NCBI GenBank assembly: GCA_003854995.1
Contig: RQOI01000267.1
Span: forward strand, 1 to 14,933
Length of the DNA: 14,933 nucleotides
From: Candidatus Zhuqueibacterota bacterium
GTDB taxonomy: Bacteria; Zhuqueibacterota; Zhuqueibacteria; Residuimicrobiales; Krinioviventaceae
Direction: 5' to 3'
Part shown: one piece after another, positions 1 through 7,014 of the stretch
Layout of the letters: every line of letters begins with the position of its first letter
Numbering within the stretch: the first letter of the stretch is position 1
Notes under the pieces: model-generated
What the model was told of the DNA's origin: nothing
What the model saw: the letters and a program-made list of their open reading frames with translations, nothing else
The model's database searches: none
Made by a program: the position numbers and the translations under genes

Positions 1-1
1 G

Positions 2-83
2 TGGGGAGGGGAGGATTCGAACCTCCGAAGGCTTCGCCGACAGATTTACAGTCTGTTCCCTTTGGCCGCTCGGGAACCTCCCC
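2..83 (-). tRNA. tRNA-Tyr, anticodon GUA
   Basis: The minus strand folds into a class II tRNA. The acceptor stem pairs GGGGAGG (83-77) with CCTCCCC (9-3), and the discriminator is A at 2. The D-arm region, anticodon GTA at 49-47, a long variable arm and a TTCGAAT T-loop are all present. The body closely resembles E. coli tRNA-Tyr. The next base is C, so a 3' CCA may be encoded, but the window ends there. It lies 8 bases downstream of tRNA-Thr, so the two are almost certainly one transcript. Confidence 0.96.
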
Positions 84-91
84 GCATCCAG

Positions 92-164
92 AGCCACCAG
101 CAGGAGTTGAACCCGCGACCAACTGATTACAAATCAGTCGCTCTACCAACTGAGCTATGGTGGC
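92..164 (-). tRNA. tRNA-Thr, anticodon UGU
   Basis: Minus-strand cloverleaf. The acceptor stem pairs GCCACCA (164-158) with TGGTGGC (99-93). The D-arm contains AGCTCAGTTGGTAGAGC, the anticodon stem-loop has TGT at 131-129, and the T-arm carries TTCAACT. The discriminator at 92 is U. The following bases do not spell CCA, so the end is probably added after transcription. It is the first tRNA of the Thr-Tyr pair and lies 69 bases past the cysS stop. Confidence 0.96.
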
Positions 165-197
165 ACATCAGCAATGCGATACGCAATAAAGCCCCGT

Positions 198-225
198 AAT
201 TTATAAAAATATATCGAAAAATCAA
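198..225 (-). promoter_or_regulatory. Possible promoter of the tRNA pair
   Basis: This A/T-rich stretch lies between cysS and tRNA-Thr. On the minus strand TTGATT (225-220) is followed after 16 bases by TAAATT (203-198). An overlapping TATAAA (205-200) is a better -10 but leaves only 14 bases of spacing. A G-rich run (ACGGGGC) follows, as is common at stable-RNA promoters. No terminator hairpin with a T-run separates cysS from the tRNAs, so read-through from the cysS operon is also possible. Matches are only partial. Confidence 0.3.
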
Positions 226-233
226 GTCTTTTT

Positions 234-1673
234 TTATAAAGCAGGCATATTTTTCTTATAGGTCCACGACGACTTTTCCTTGCCGTCCTGGATCGCGACA
301 CCCAGCTCTTCCAGCTTGTCGCGCAGATGATCGGATAATGCCCAGTTTTTTTGTGCGCGGATCTCTCGCCGCACCGTCACCAGCAGATCGATGAACGGAT
401 CCGCTGCCAAGGCCGTCCTGCTCTCGGGCAAAATGCCGAGCACATCATCGGCGAGCCTGATAAAAGTGTCGTGCAACAATTTCACTGACGCAGAGGACAA
501 GCTCGAGCTCAAGCGAGAGTTGATCTCGCGAGCAAAACTGAAGAGATGACCAATGGCGGCTGGCGTATTGAAATCATCGTTCATCTCTTTTTCAAACAGA
601 GCCTTGTACTCTGCACACACTTGCTCGACTTGAGCCGAGACATCACCCTCGTCGCTTGCCAAAAAATGCAGCAGCTGATCCCGCGTCGCCTGTAGACGCT
701 CCAACCCCTGCGCGGACGCATCGATCGCCTCTCTGCTGAAATCGACAGGGGAACGATAATGACTTTGCAGAATGAAAAAGCGTATCTGCGCTCCGGAATA
801 TCGCTCCAAAGCCCGTTGCACTGAGGTGAAATTCCCCAGCGATTTGCTCATCTTGACGCCCTCAACCATCACCATGTTGTGATGCATCCAGTATCGCACA
901 AATGGTTTGCCCGTCACGGCTTCACTCTGCGCAATCTCGCACTCGTGGTGGGGAAACTGATTTTCCATGCCGCCACCGTGTATGTCAAGGGTTTCTCCCA
1001 GATATTTCATTGACATCGCGGAACACTCTATATGCCAACCCGGATAACCGCGCCCCCAGGGACTGTTCCACTGCATGATGTGCTCGGGACCAGCCTTTTT
1101 CCATAGCGCAAAATCGGCCGGGTGCCGCTTTTCATCGCTCGCCTCCACGCGCTCCCCGGCTCGCTGGTCCTCGACGCGCCGACCGGACAAAACACCATAT
1201 CCCGGCCAGGTCGAGATGTCAAAATAGACCGATCCATTCACCACGTAAGCATGGCCTTTATCGATCAGAGTCTGCACCATCTCGATCTGCTCCGGGATGT
1301 GACCGGTGGCGCGGGGAGAAATGGTGGGGCGCTGCACATTGAGCGCATCCATGGCGTCAAAAAAGGCGCGCGTATAAATTTCGACCAATTCCATCGGATC
1401 TCTTTTTTCCCGCTGCGCGCCTTTGAGAATTCGATCTTCACCATCATCCAACAGGTGACCAACATCCGTGATGTTCTGAACATATTTGACGCGATAGCCC
1501 AGATAGCGCAAATAACGGACGACGATATCAAAAGAGATATAGCTCTTGGCATGTCCGATATGTGGATAATCATATACTGTCGGTCCGCAGACATACATTC
1601 GCACGAGGCCGTCAGTCAGCGGCACAAACTCTTCTTTTTGTCGAGTGAGACTGTTATATATCTGTAGCGGCAT
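234..1673 (-). CDS. cysS: Cysteinyl-tRNA synthetase
   Basis: Cytoplasmic class I aminoacyl-tRNA synthetase that attaches cysteine to tRNA-Cys using ATP. The protein is 479 aa, the normal family length. The HIGH motif is HIGH at 38-41, inside PTVYDYPHIGH, and the KMSKS loop is at 274-278. The structural zinc ligands of the family are present: C29, C217 in WHIECS, and H242 and E246 in PHHECE. I place the start at ATG 1673, where the family N-terminus MPLQIYNSLT begins and a purine-rich AAAGGAAAGAG lies just upstream. The reading frame stays open for 44 more codons, but those lie within ispF. It is the last protein gene of the operon and its start lies 20 bases inside the ispF end, suggesting coupled translation. 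The stop is TAA at 236-234. Confidence 0.97.
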   Translation of the reverse strand: MPLQIYNSLTRQKEEFVPLTDGLVRMYVCGPTVYDYPHIGHAKSYISFDIVVRYLRYLGYRVKYVQNITDVGHLLDDGEDRILKGAQREKRDPMELVEIYTRAFFDAMDALNVQRPTISPRATGHIPEQIEMVQTLIDKGHAYVVNGSVYFDISTWPGYGVLSGRRVEDQRAGERVEASDEKRHPADFALWKKAGPEHIMQWNSPWGRGYPGWHIECSAMSMKYLGETLDIHGGGMENQFPHHECEIAQSEAVTGKPFVRYWMHHNMVMVEGVKMSKSLGNFTSVQRALERYSGAQIRFFILQSHYRSPVDFSREAIDASAQGLERLQATRDQLLHFLASDEGDVSAQVEQVCAEYKALFEKEMNDDFNTPAAIGHLFSFAREINSRLSSSLSSASVKLLHDTFIRLADDVLGILPESRTALAADPFIDLLVTVRREIRAQKNWALSDHLRDKLEELGVAIQDGKEKSSWTYKKNMPAL

Positions 1674-2151
1674 CTCTCTTTCCTTTCTCAATGAGAACGA
1701 CCGCATGGGCGGCAACGCCCTCTTCCCTGCCGGCAAAGCCCAGTCTTTCAGATGTCGTCGCTTTGACCGACACTTGATTGATCTCAATACCGCAGACGCG
1801 GGCAATGTGCTGACGCATTGTTGAAATAAAAGGCGCGATTTTTGGCCGCTGCAATATCAACATGGAATCGATGTTGGCAATTTGAAATCCGTCTGCCCTC
1901 AACAGGTCAACGACATGCTGCAGCAGATGCAGGCTCACAGCATCTTTATAGCGCGGATCGCTGTCGGGAAAATGTTGCCCGATATCACCCAGCGCGGCGG
2001 CGCCGAGCAGCGCGTCGCAGATCGCATGACACAGCACATCGGCATCTGAATGACCCAGCAAGCCATGCGAATGGTCAATCTTCACACCGCCAAGTATGAG
2101 CGCCCGATCGGCGACGAGCCGATGTACATCATAACCAAAACCTACTCGCAT
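1654..2151 (-). CDS. ispF: 2-C-methyl-D-erythritol 2,4-cyclodiphosphate synthase
   Basis: Fifth enzyme of the MEP (non-mevalonate) isoprenoid pathway. It cyclises CDP-methylerythritol phosphate to methylerythritol cyclodiphosphate with release of CMP, and acts as a soluble homotrimer. The protein is 165 aa, close to the usual length of about 160. It begins MRVGFGYDVH, with metal ligands D8 and H10 and the third ligand H42 in DVLCHA. The loop GHSDADVL and the motif GDIGQHFPDSD are typical. The ATG at 2151 is preceded by GGAGAACAG, and an upstream in-frame extension is rejected because it lies inside ispD. It overlaps the ispD end by 10 bases and the cysS start by 20 bases. Adjacent ispD and ispF, separate here but fused in some bacteria, are a common arrangement. 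Confidence 0.97.
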   Translation of the reverse strand: MRVGFGYDVHRLVADRALILGGVKIDHSHGLLGHSDADVLCHAICDALLGAAALGDIGQHFPDSDPRYKDAVSLHLLQHVVDLLRADGFQIANIDSMLILQRPKIAPFISTMRQHIARVCGIEINQVSVKATTSERLGFAGREEGVAAHAVVLIEKGKRDAATDI

Positions 2152-2867
2152 CTGTTCTCCGCATCCAGGATGGCCTGTGCGACGATGAGGTCCTCCGGCG
2201 AGGTGATTTTTATATTTCGCCAATCACCCGGCACCACAGCCACAGCGCCACCCGCTTGTTCGACGAGCGCCGCATCGTCGGTGCTAAATGATTCGTTCTG
2301 CTTGGCCAATCGATAAGCGTCCATGATCACCCCACGCGCAAAAGTCTGCGGCGTCTGCGCGAGCAGGACATGTCGCCGGTCCACGGTTTTCTCGACACGA
2401 TCACGCTGAATGTATTTGACCGTATCTGTGGGCGTCAAACCGACAACCGCTGCACCGCATCTTTCGGCAGCCGCGATGCTGTCCCGTATGATGCGATGGC
2501 TGAGGAAGGGGCGCACACCGTCGTGGATCAGGACGATGTCAACCTCCTCGGCCAAACCCTGCAGACCGGCCCACACGGAATCATGCCGCTCCGGACCGCC
2601 GATGATCGCCTTGACAAATTTCTTGATCCGCCACTCCTTTGGAAAAATATCGGCGTAAACCATAAACGCTTTCGGCAAAATGATATAAATCTGATCGACG
2701 GCCGTGCACGTTTGAAATTTCTCCAGGGTGTAGCGGAGTATCGGTATGCCATTCAACTCTATGAACTGCTTTGGGATGGCGCCGCCCATGCGAGAGCCCG
2801 AACCGGCGGCGACGATGAGTGCTGCGACAGTCGATGTTGCGTTCGCATTCAATGGCGTGGCCGTCAA
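2142..2867 (-). CDS. ispD: 2-C-methyl-D-erythritol 4-phosphate cytidylyltransferase
   Basis: Third MEP-pathway enzyme. It transfers CMP from CTP to methylerythritol phosphate and supplies the precursor for IspE and then IspF. The 241 aa protein has the nucleotidyltransferase signature AAGSGSRMG at 20-28, with R26 and K33 in the positions of the catalytic Arg and Lys. LIHDGVRPF and the C-terminal TSPEDLIVAQ segment also fit the family. The proposed start is TTG at 2867, overlapping the queA TGA (TTGA), with no clear Shine-Dalgarno sequence, so initiation is probably coupled to queA termination. No ATG precedes the conserved core in this frame after the overlap. A second TTG five codons in is possible. 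The exact start is the least certain part of this call. Confidence 0.95.
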   Translation of the reverse strand: MTATPLNANATSTVAALIVAAGSGSRMGGAIPKQFIELNGIPILRYTLEKFQTCTAVDQIYIILPKAFMVYADIFPKEWRIKKFVKAIIGGPERHDSVWAGLQGLAEEVDIVLIHDGVRPFLSHRIIRDSIAAAERCGAAVVGLTPTDTVKYIQRDRVEKTVDRRHVLLAQTPQTFARGVIMDAYRLAKQNESFSTDDAALVEQAGGAVAVVPGDWRNIKITSPEDLIVAQAILDAENRCE

Positions 2868-3892
2868 ATGATCATCATGGCATCGCCATAGCTATAGAAC
2901 TGATATTTTTCGCGGATGGCTTTCCGGTAAGCCTTGAAAAGCAAATCGCGCGAGGCGAACGCCGACACCAGCATGAGGAGAGTGGAGTTTGGCAGATGAA
3001 AATTTGTGATGAGGCGATCGACGATCTTGAAATCGTAGGGTGGATAGATGAATTTATCCGTCCACCCCTGCGACGGTTTCGCCCATCCCTCAGAGGTGAC
3101 GCTCGTCTCCAGAGCGCGCACGACGCTCGTCCCGACAGCGATGACATTTTTCTTATTCCGCATCGTCTCATTAATAGCATCAGCGGTCGGCTGTGTGATC
3201 TGGTAAAATTCAGAATCCATTTTATGCCGGCCCAAATCCTCGACGACGACTGGCCGGAAGCTGCCGAGGCCCAGATGAAGGACGAGTTTGACGACCGTCA
3301 CGCCCTTTTTCTCCAGTTTTTTCAGGAGGCTTTCGGTAAAGTGGAGTCCGGCGGTCGGCGCCGCCACTGCCCCACGAATCCTCGCATACACGGTCTGATA
3401 TCGCTCCTTATCCATGGGTTCTGGTTCGCGTTTGATATACGGCGGCAACGGCGATTTTCCCATATCATCGACGAGCTCGTAAAAGTTGTCGATTGAATTG
3501 AAACGCACCACGCGACCGCCGGAAACCGTATTATCAATCACATCGCATGAGAGCTTGTTGCCGATGGACAAGCGATTGCCGACCCGCACCTTGCGCGCCG
3601 GCTTGACCAAAACTTCCCACAAGCCCTGCTCCAGTTCGCGCAGTAAAAAGACTTCCACCTTGGCATCGGTTTTATCTTTGATGCCCTCGAGTCGCGCTGG
3701 GAATACTTTGGTCTCATTGACGACGAGGCAATCACCCTTTTCCATATAATTGTAGACATCTTCAAAAACAGCATCGACAATCGTCTCATCTTGCCTGTTC
3801 ACCAGCATCAACCGACATTGATCCCGCTTTTTACTGGGATACTGTGCGATCAGCTTTTCCGGAAGATTGTATTTGAAATCCGATAGCTTCAT
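2864..3892 (-). CDS. queA: S-adenosylmethionine:tRNA ribosyltransferase-isomerase
   Basis: QueA transfers and isomerises the ribose of S-adenosylmethionine onto preQ1 in tRNA, giving epoxyqueuosine at wobble position 34 of Tyr, His, Asn and Asp tRNAs. The protein is 342 aa, a normal length. It opens MKLSDFKYNLPEKLIAQYP and carries the family segments APTAGLHFT, LHLGLGSFRPV and TNFHLPNSTLLMLVSAFA near the C-terminus. ATG 3892 is chosen because it matches the family N-terminus and follows an excellent Shine-Dalgarno sequence. A frame open for 64 more codons runs into ruvB and has no family similarity. There are 40 bases between ruvB and queA, and queA overlaps ispD at TTGA. A substrate tRNA, tRNA-Tyr(GUA), is encoded in the same window, though this may be coincidence. 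Confidence 0.97.
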   Translation of the reverse strand: MKLSDFKYNLPEKLIAQYPSKKRDQCRLMLVNRQDETIVDAVFEDVYNYMEKGDCLVVNETKVFPARLEGIKDKTDAKVEVFLLRELEQGLWEVLVKPARKVRVGNRLSIGNKLSCDVIDNTVSGGRVVRFNSIDNFYELVDDMGKSPLPPYIKREPEPMDKERYQTVYARIRGAVAAPTAGLHFTESLLKKLEKKGVTVVKLVLHLGLGSFRPVVVEDLGRHKMDSEFYQITQPTADAINETMRNKKNVIAVGTSVVRALETSVTSEGWAKPSQGWTDKFIYPPYDFKIVDRLITNFHLPNSTLLMLVSAFASRDLLFKAYRKAIREKYQFYSYGDAMMII

Positions 3893-3898
3893 TGAATG

Positions 3899-3907
3899 AT
3901 CACCTCC
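3899..3907 (-). promoter_or_regulatory. Strong Shine-Dalgarno site of queA
   Basis: The minus strand reads GGAGGTGAT, followed by 6 bases and then ATG at 3892. This is nearly the full complement of the 16S rRNA 3' tail and fixes the queA start. It is also the strongest ribosome site inside the operon, at the one place where adjacent genes do not overlap or nearly touch. Confidence 0.85.
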
Positions 3908-3932
3908 ATCTGCTAGTTCTTTTTCCTCGCGC

Positions 3933-4967
3933 CTATTCGTCGAACAGTGTTCTTTGAGAGGGTGTCTTTCTGTTTCGATTGAAATGCGCATAAGCCAGCT
4001 CAGTGGCCACTCTGCCGCGCGGCGTACGATTGATAAAACCCTGTTGAATGAGGTAAGGCTCATAGACCTCTTCGATCGTATCACTCTCCTCCCCGATGGC
4101 CATCGCCAGCGTATTCAAGCCGACCGGGCCGCCGGCAAATTTATCTATAATTGACAGGATAATCCGCTTGTCCATTTCATCAAATCCTCCTTCATCCACA
4201 TCCATGCGGAGGAGCGAGCTCTTTGCCAAATCCAGGCGAATGCCCTGCTCATTCGCGATTTGCGCAAAATCGCGCACCCGCCGCAACAGCCGGTTCGCGA
4301 TGCGCGGCGTGCCGCGCGATCGTCTTGCGACTTCCAGCGCTGCTGCTGCATCGATTTGAATTCCTAAAATAGTGGCAGAACGATGGATGATCAGCTTGAG
4401 CTCCTCTGGCTCGTAAAAGTCAAGTCGAAATGACACGCCGAATCGCGCTCGCAGCGGTGATGTGATGAGTCCGGCGCGCGTCGTGGCGCCGATCAGGGTG
4501 AATTTCGGCAATTTGAGCTGGACCGTGCGCGCGTTGGCGCCTTTGTCAATGATGATATCGAGGGAAAAATCTTCCATCGCCGGATAAAGATATTCTTCGA
4601 TGACCCGATTGAGGCGATGGATTTCATCGATGAACAGCACGTCTCGTTCGTTCAAGTTGGTCAGAATGCCGGCCAAATCCGCGGGGCGTTCGAGCGCCGG
4701 CCCGGATGTCGTGCGGATGTCGCTGCCCAGCTCTTTGGCGATGATGTTTGCAAGCGTCGTCTTGCCGAGCCCGGGAGGCCCGAAAAACATGACATGATCG
4801 AGCGGTTCGTTGCGTTCCAATGCTGCCTGAATGAATACAGCCAGATTGGATTTCAGCTTCTCCTGTCCGACAAAGTCTTTCAGACTGGGCGGACGAAGCG
4901 TCGTATCAAATTCCTGCTCACCGATCAATCGTTCAGGATTTGTCGCGCGACGACGTTCATCCATCAT
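3933..4967 (-). CDS. ruvB: Holliday junction branch migration helicase RuvB
   Basis: AAA+ motor that forms hexameric rings on DNA and, with RuvA, drives branch migration of Holliday junctions. The 344 aa protein has Walker A GPPGLGKTT at 63-71, Walker B DVLFIDEIHR at 109-118, sensor 1 GATTRAG, and the arginine-finger region LRARFG. The C-terminal winged-helix domain contains GLNTLAMAIGEE and the typical RTPRGR motif. The N-terminus contains the usual RPPSLKDFVGQ segment. The ATG at 4967 overlaps the ruvA TGA by four bases (ATGA); a second ATG follows immediately. A weak GGTGA precedes it. The stop is TAG. The operon order ruvC-ruvA-ruvB gives the whole resolvasome in one transcript. Confidence 0.98.
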   Translation of the reverse strand: MMDERRRATNPERLIGEQEFDTTLRPPSLKDFVGQEKLKSNLAVFIQAALERNEPLDHVMFFGPPGLGKTTLANIIAKELGSDIRTTSGPALERPADLAGILTNLNERDVLFIDEIHRLNRVIEEYLYPAMEDFSLDIIIDKGANARTVQLKLPKFTLIGATTRAGLITSPLRARFGVSFRLDFYEPEELKLIIHRSATILGIQIDAAAALEVARRSRGTPRIANRLLRRVRDFAQIANEQGIRLDLAKSSLLRMDVDEGGFDEMDKRIILSIIDKFAGGPVGLNTLAMAIGEESDTIEEVYEPYLIQQGFINRTPRGRVATELAYAHFNRNRKTPSQRTLFDE

Positions 4968-5563
4968 TCACCACTCAGTGCCATTCGTATCAACTCTTCC
5001 GCTGTCGTAGCGCTGCCGCGCTTCTTCATCGCTTTTGCCACCGCGCTCTCGGCCTCCTTTCGGACATAGCCGAGCGATATCAACGCCAGGACACTCTGCT
5101 CAGCCTGTTCATCAAATGCGAGCGACAAAGGATCGGCAGATGGCGAGACCTGTTTCATCTTATCCCCCGCCTTGTCACGCAGGTCCAGGATGAGCCGCTG
5201 CGCCGTCTTTTTTCCCAATCCGCGTATTTTTGTCAGGCTGTTTTCGTCGCCATCGGCGATATAGCGGTACAGTTTATCAACGGTTGAACCGGACAGAATC
5301 GACAGAGCCAATTTGGGACCAATGCCGGACACCGAGAGCAGCTCCCTGAACAGTTCCCGTTCTTCGGCTGTCGCAAATCCATAGAGGGTCAAGGCATCTT
5401 CGCGGACATGCAGATAGGTGAGCAGCGTCACAGATTCGTTGCCGGCGTCCAGTTTTTCAAAAGTGGACACCGGAATCAATACTTCCAAACCGATGCCGTT
5501 GTTTTCGATGATGACACGTGTTGGGGATTTATCGACCAGTTGACCGCGAATCAATGAGATCAT
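4964..5563 (-). CDS. ruvA: Holliday junction DNA helicase subunit RuvA
   Basis: RuvA tetramers bind the Holliday junction in an open square form and load RuvB. The protein is 199 aa, the usual size. Residues 1-65 are the OB-fold domain (MISLIRGQLV to TLYGFA). Two helix-hairpin-helix motifs follow, VSGIGPKLAL near 78-87 and IRGLGKKTAQ near 113-122. After a flexible linker around 135-150, the C-terminal domain that contacts RuvB (LISLGYVRKEAE) ends in ALSGE. The ATG at 5563 is chosen because MISLIRG is the family start and it overlaps the ruvC stop as ATGA. The frame is open for 18 codons upstream but these lie in ruvC. It overlaps ruvB by four bases in the same manner. Confidence 0.97.
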   Translation of the reverse strand: MISLIRGQLVDKSPTRVIIENNGIGLEVLIPVSTFEKLDAGNESVTLLTYLHVREDALTLYGFATAEERELFRELLSVSGIGPKLALSILSGSTVDKLYRYIADGDENSLTKIRGLGKKTAQRLILDLRDKAGDKMKQVSPSADPLSLAFDEQAEQSVLALISLGYVRKEAESAVAKAMKKRGSATTAEELIRMALSGE

Positions 5564-6066
5564 TTCGACTTTATGCTTTTCAGTTTTTGATCCGTCCACC
5601 ATCGCTGCGCATGGCACAGGGCGATGGCCAGTGCATCCGATGCATCCAGGGGAGATACTGCCTGGGAAAGTCCCAGCAGTTCCCGCACCATGCGCTGCAC
5701 CTGCTCCTTGGATGCTGCGCCATAGCCGGTGAGACTCTGTTTTACCTGTCGGGCCGCATAGGCCGTCACAGGTATACCGGCATTCACCCCCGCCAGGATC
5801 ACCGCGCCGCGCGCCTGACCAAGCTTGAGCGCCGCCTGCACATTGTGACCGTAAAAAACATCTTCGACGGCCATTAAATCGGGTTGAAACGCTGCGATAA
5901 TGCCAGCGACGCCGTCATATATATTTTTCAAACGCTCCGCTTGCGCCTGTTTCGCTTTTGACCGAATCGTGCCGTAATCCACGCAGATGTAGCGATTCGA
6001 TGTGGGCGATTCGATCAGTCCAAAGCCACAAACAGCGGTTCCCGGATCTATACCCAGAATGCGCAT
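5560..6066 (-). CDS. ruvC: Crossover junction endodeoxyribonuclease RuvC
   Basis: Holliday junction resolvase that cuts symmetrically across the junction as a dimer. The 168 aa protein has the RNase H-like fold signature MRILGIDPGT. The four catalytic acidic residues are all visible: D7, E68 in MAVEDVFYG, and D141 and D144 in DASDALAIAL. An in-frame TTG lies one codon upstream at 6069, but the ATG at 6066 gives the canonical N-terminus. It begins 5 bases after yebC and ends overlapping ruvA at ATGA. No strong ribosome site is seen, so translation is probably coupled to yebC. Confidence 0.97.
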   Translation of the reverse strand: MRILGIDPGTAVCGFGLIESPTSNRYICVDYGTIRSKAKQAQAERLKNIYDGVAGIIAAFQPDLMAVEDVFYGHNVQAALKLGQARGAVILAGVNAGIPVTAYAARQVKQSLTGYGAASKEQVQRMVRELLGLSQAVSPLDASDALAIALCHAQRWWTDQKLKSIKSK

Positions 6067-6071
6067 CAAGA

Positions 6072-6821
6072 TCAGGCGTCGAACGCCTCGATCACACTGT
6101 CCGCAATGTCAAAATTGGCATAGATGCTCTGAATATCATCATGCTCCTCGAGCGCATCCATCAATCGCAACACCTGTTCGGCCTGCTTGCCTTCAACGGG
6201 AATGGTGTTCTTGGGCTCCATGGTCAATTCTGCGGATTTGTAGGTGATGCCGTTTTTTTCGAGCGTCTCCTTGACCGCCTCGAACGATGCGATGTCGGCC
6301 TTGAGCAAAAACGCATCGTCTTCCCGTTCGATGTCATCGGCGCCGGCATCCAGCGCGATCATCATCAGGTCATCTTCAGTTGTTTGTGCGGCAGGCACGG
6401 ATATGATCCCTTTCCGGTGAAACATCCATGCGACGCTGCCGTTCTCCCCCAAACTGCCGCCGTAGCGTGTCAGCAAGTGGCGAATTTCGGCGACCGTCCT
6501 GTTTCGGTTATCCGTCAAAGCTTCCAGATAAATGGCGACGCCGCCAGGCCCATAGCCTTCGTAGACAACCTCATCATAGGTCACACCAGGGAGTTCGCCG
6601 GTTCCCTTTTTGATGGCATTCTCGATATTTTTCAACGGCATATTGGCCGTCCGTGCCGCCTGGATCGCCGTTCGCAAGCGCGGATTCGCCGTCTCATCAC
6701 CACCGCCGTGCCGAGCGGCGACGGTGATCTCTTTGATAAGTCGTGTGAAGATGCGGCCTCGCTCCGCATCTTTTGCTCCCTTTTTACGCTTGATGGTACT
6801 CCACTTGGAATGCCCTGACAT
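6072..6821 (-). CDS. yebC: YebC/PmpR family protein (TACO1-like)
   Basis: Member of the YebC/PmpR family, long annotated as transcriptional regulators and more recently linked to translation (relief of ribosome stalling, as for mitochondrial TACO1). The 249 aa length is standard. The N-terminus MSGHSKWSTIKRKKGAKD is the family hallmark, followed by GRIFTRLIKEI, the NMPLKNIENAI segment, and YEGYGPGGVAIYLEALTDN. The ATG at 6821 is preceded by AGGAGGA with a short 3-4 base gap. It is the first gene of the minus-strand operon, directly before ruvC, an arrangement also found in proteobacteria. Which function applies here cannot be told from sequence. Family assignment is very safe. Confidence 0.97.
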   Translation of the reverse strand: MSGHSKWSTIKRKKGAKDAERGRIFTRLIKEITVAARHGGGDETANPRLRTAIQAARTANMPLKNIENAIKKGTGELPGVTYDEVVYEGYGPGGVAIYLEALTDNRNRTVAEIRHLLTRYGGSLGENGSVAWMFHRKGIISVPAAQTTEDDLMMIALDAGADDIEREDDAFLLKADIASFEAVKETLEKNGITYKSAELTMEPKNTIPVEGKQAEQVLRLMDALEEHDDIQSIYANFDIADSVIEAFDA

Positions 6822-6858
6822 ATATCCTCCTGATCAGCCCACAATGAATAGATTGCCA

Positions 6859-6943
6859 TTTATCGCGGACGTCTGCGTACTCGCAAAGATAGTCGCTGTC
6901 GCTTTTACGTGGTCTTTATAATTTCAAACGCGGAATATAAGAA
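6859..6943 (-). promoter_or_regulatory. Candidate promoters for the yebC-cysS operon
   Basis: Two weak candidates lie in the 193-base gap upstream of yebC, after the terminator of the lipoprotein gene. The proximal one is TTGCGA (6886-6881), 16 bases, then GATAAA (6864-6859), giving a leader of about 30 bases. The distal one has a better -10, TATAAA (6920-6915), with a poor -35, TTCTTA (6943-6938), 17 bases upstream. Some promoter is needed here because a terminator precedes it. Which one is used is a guess. Confidence 0.3.
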
Positions 6944-6979
6944 TAAATTAGCCCGAATTCAAGCTAAATATCGGGCTAA
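6940..6979 (-). terminator. Rho-independent terminator of the SPOR lipoprotein gene
   Basis: TTAGCCCGA (6948-6956) and TCGGGCTAA (6971-6979) form a perfect 9-bp stem with a 14-base loop. On the minus strand the stem is followed by TTTATTCTTA, a U-rich tail in RNA. It begins 36 bases after the stop of the lipoprotein gene, whose transcript it should end, separating that gene from yebC. Confidence 0.75.
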
Positions 6980-7014
6980 GTGGATAGAATGCTGGATTTG
7001 CATCAGCTTCGCGC

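Noticed and set aside
175..185. Small inverted repeat TGCG-ATA-CGCA between cysS and tRNA-Thr as a terminator
   Set aside because: Only four base pairs with no T-run after it on the minus strand; too weak.
1674..1805. 44-codon N-terminal extension of cysS
   Set aside because: It lies within ispF, has no similarity to the family, and the family N-terminus with a ribosome site starts at 1673.
2819..3496. Plus-strand open frame of 225 codons opposite queA
   Set aside because: Antisense to a complete queA; no domain or motif recognised.
3893..4084. 64-codon N-terminal extension of queA
   Set aside because: It reads into ruvB in another frame, while ATG 3892 has a near-perfect Shine-Dalgarno site and the family N-terminus.
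5958..6818. Plus-strand open frame of 286 codons opposite yebC and the ruvC start
   Set aside because: Antisense shadow of strongly conserved genes, with no family resemblance and no ribosome site that I could see.
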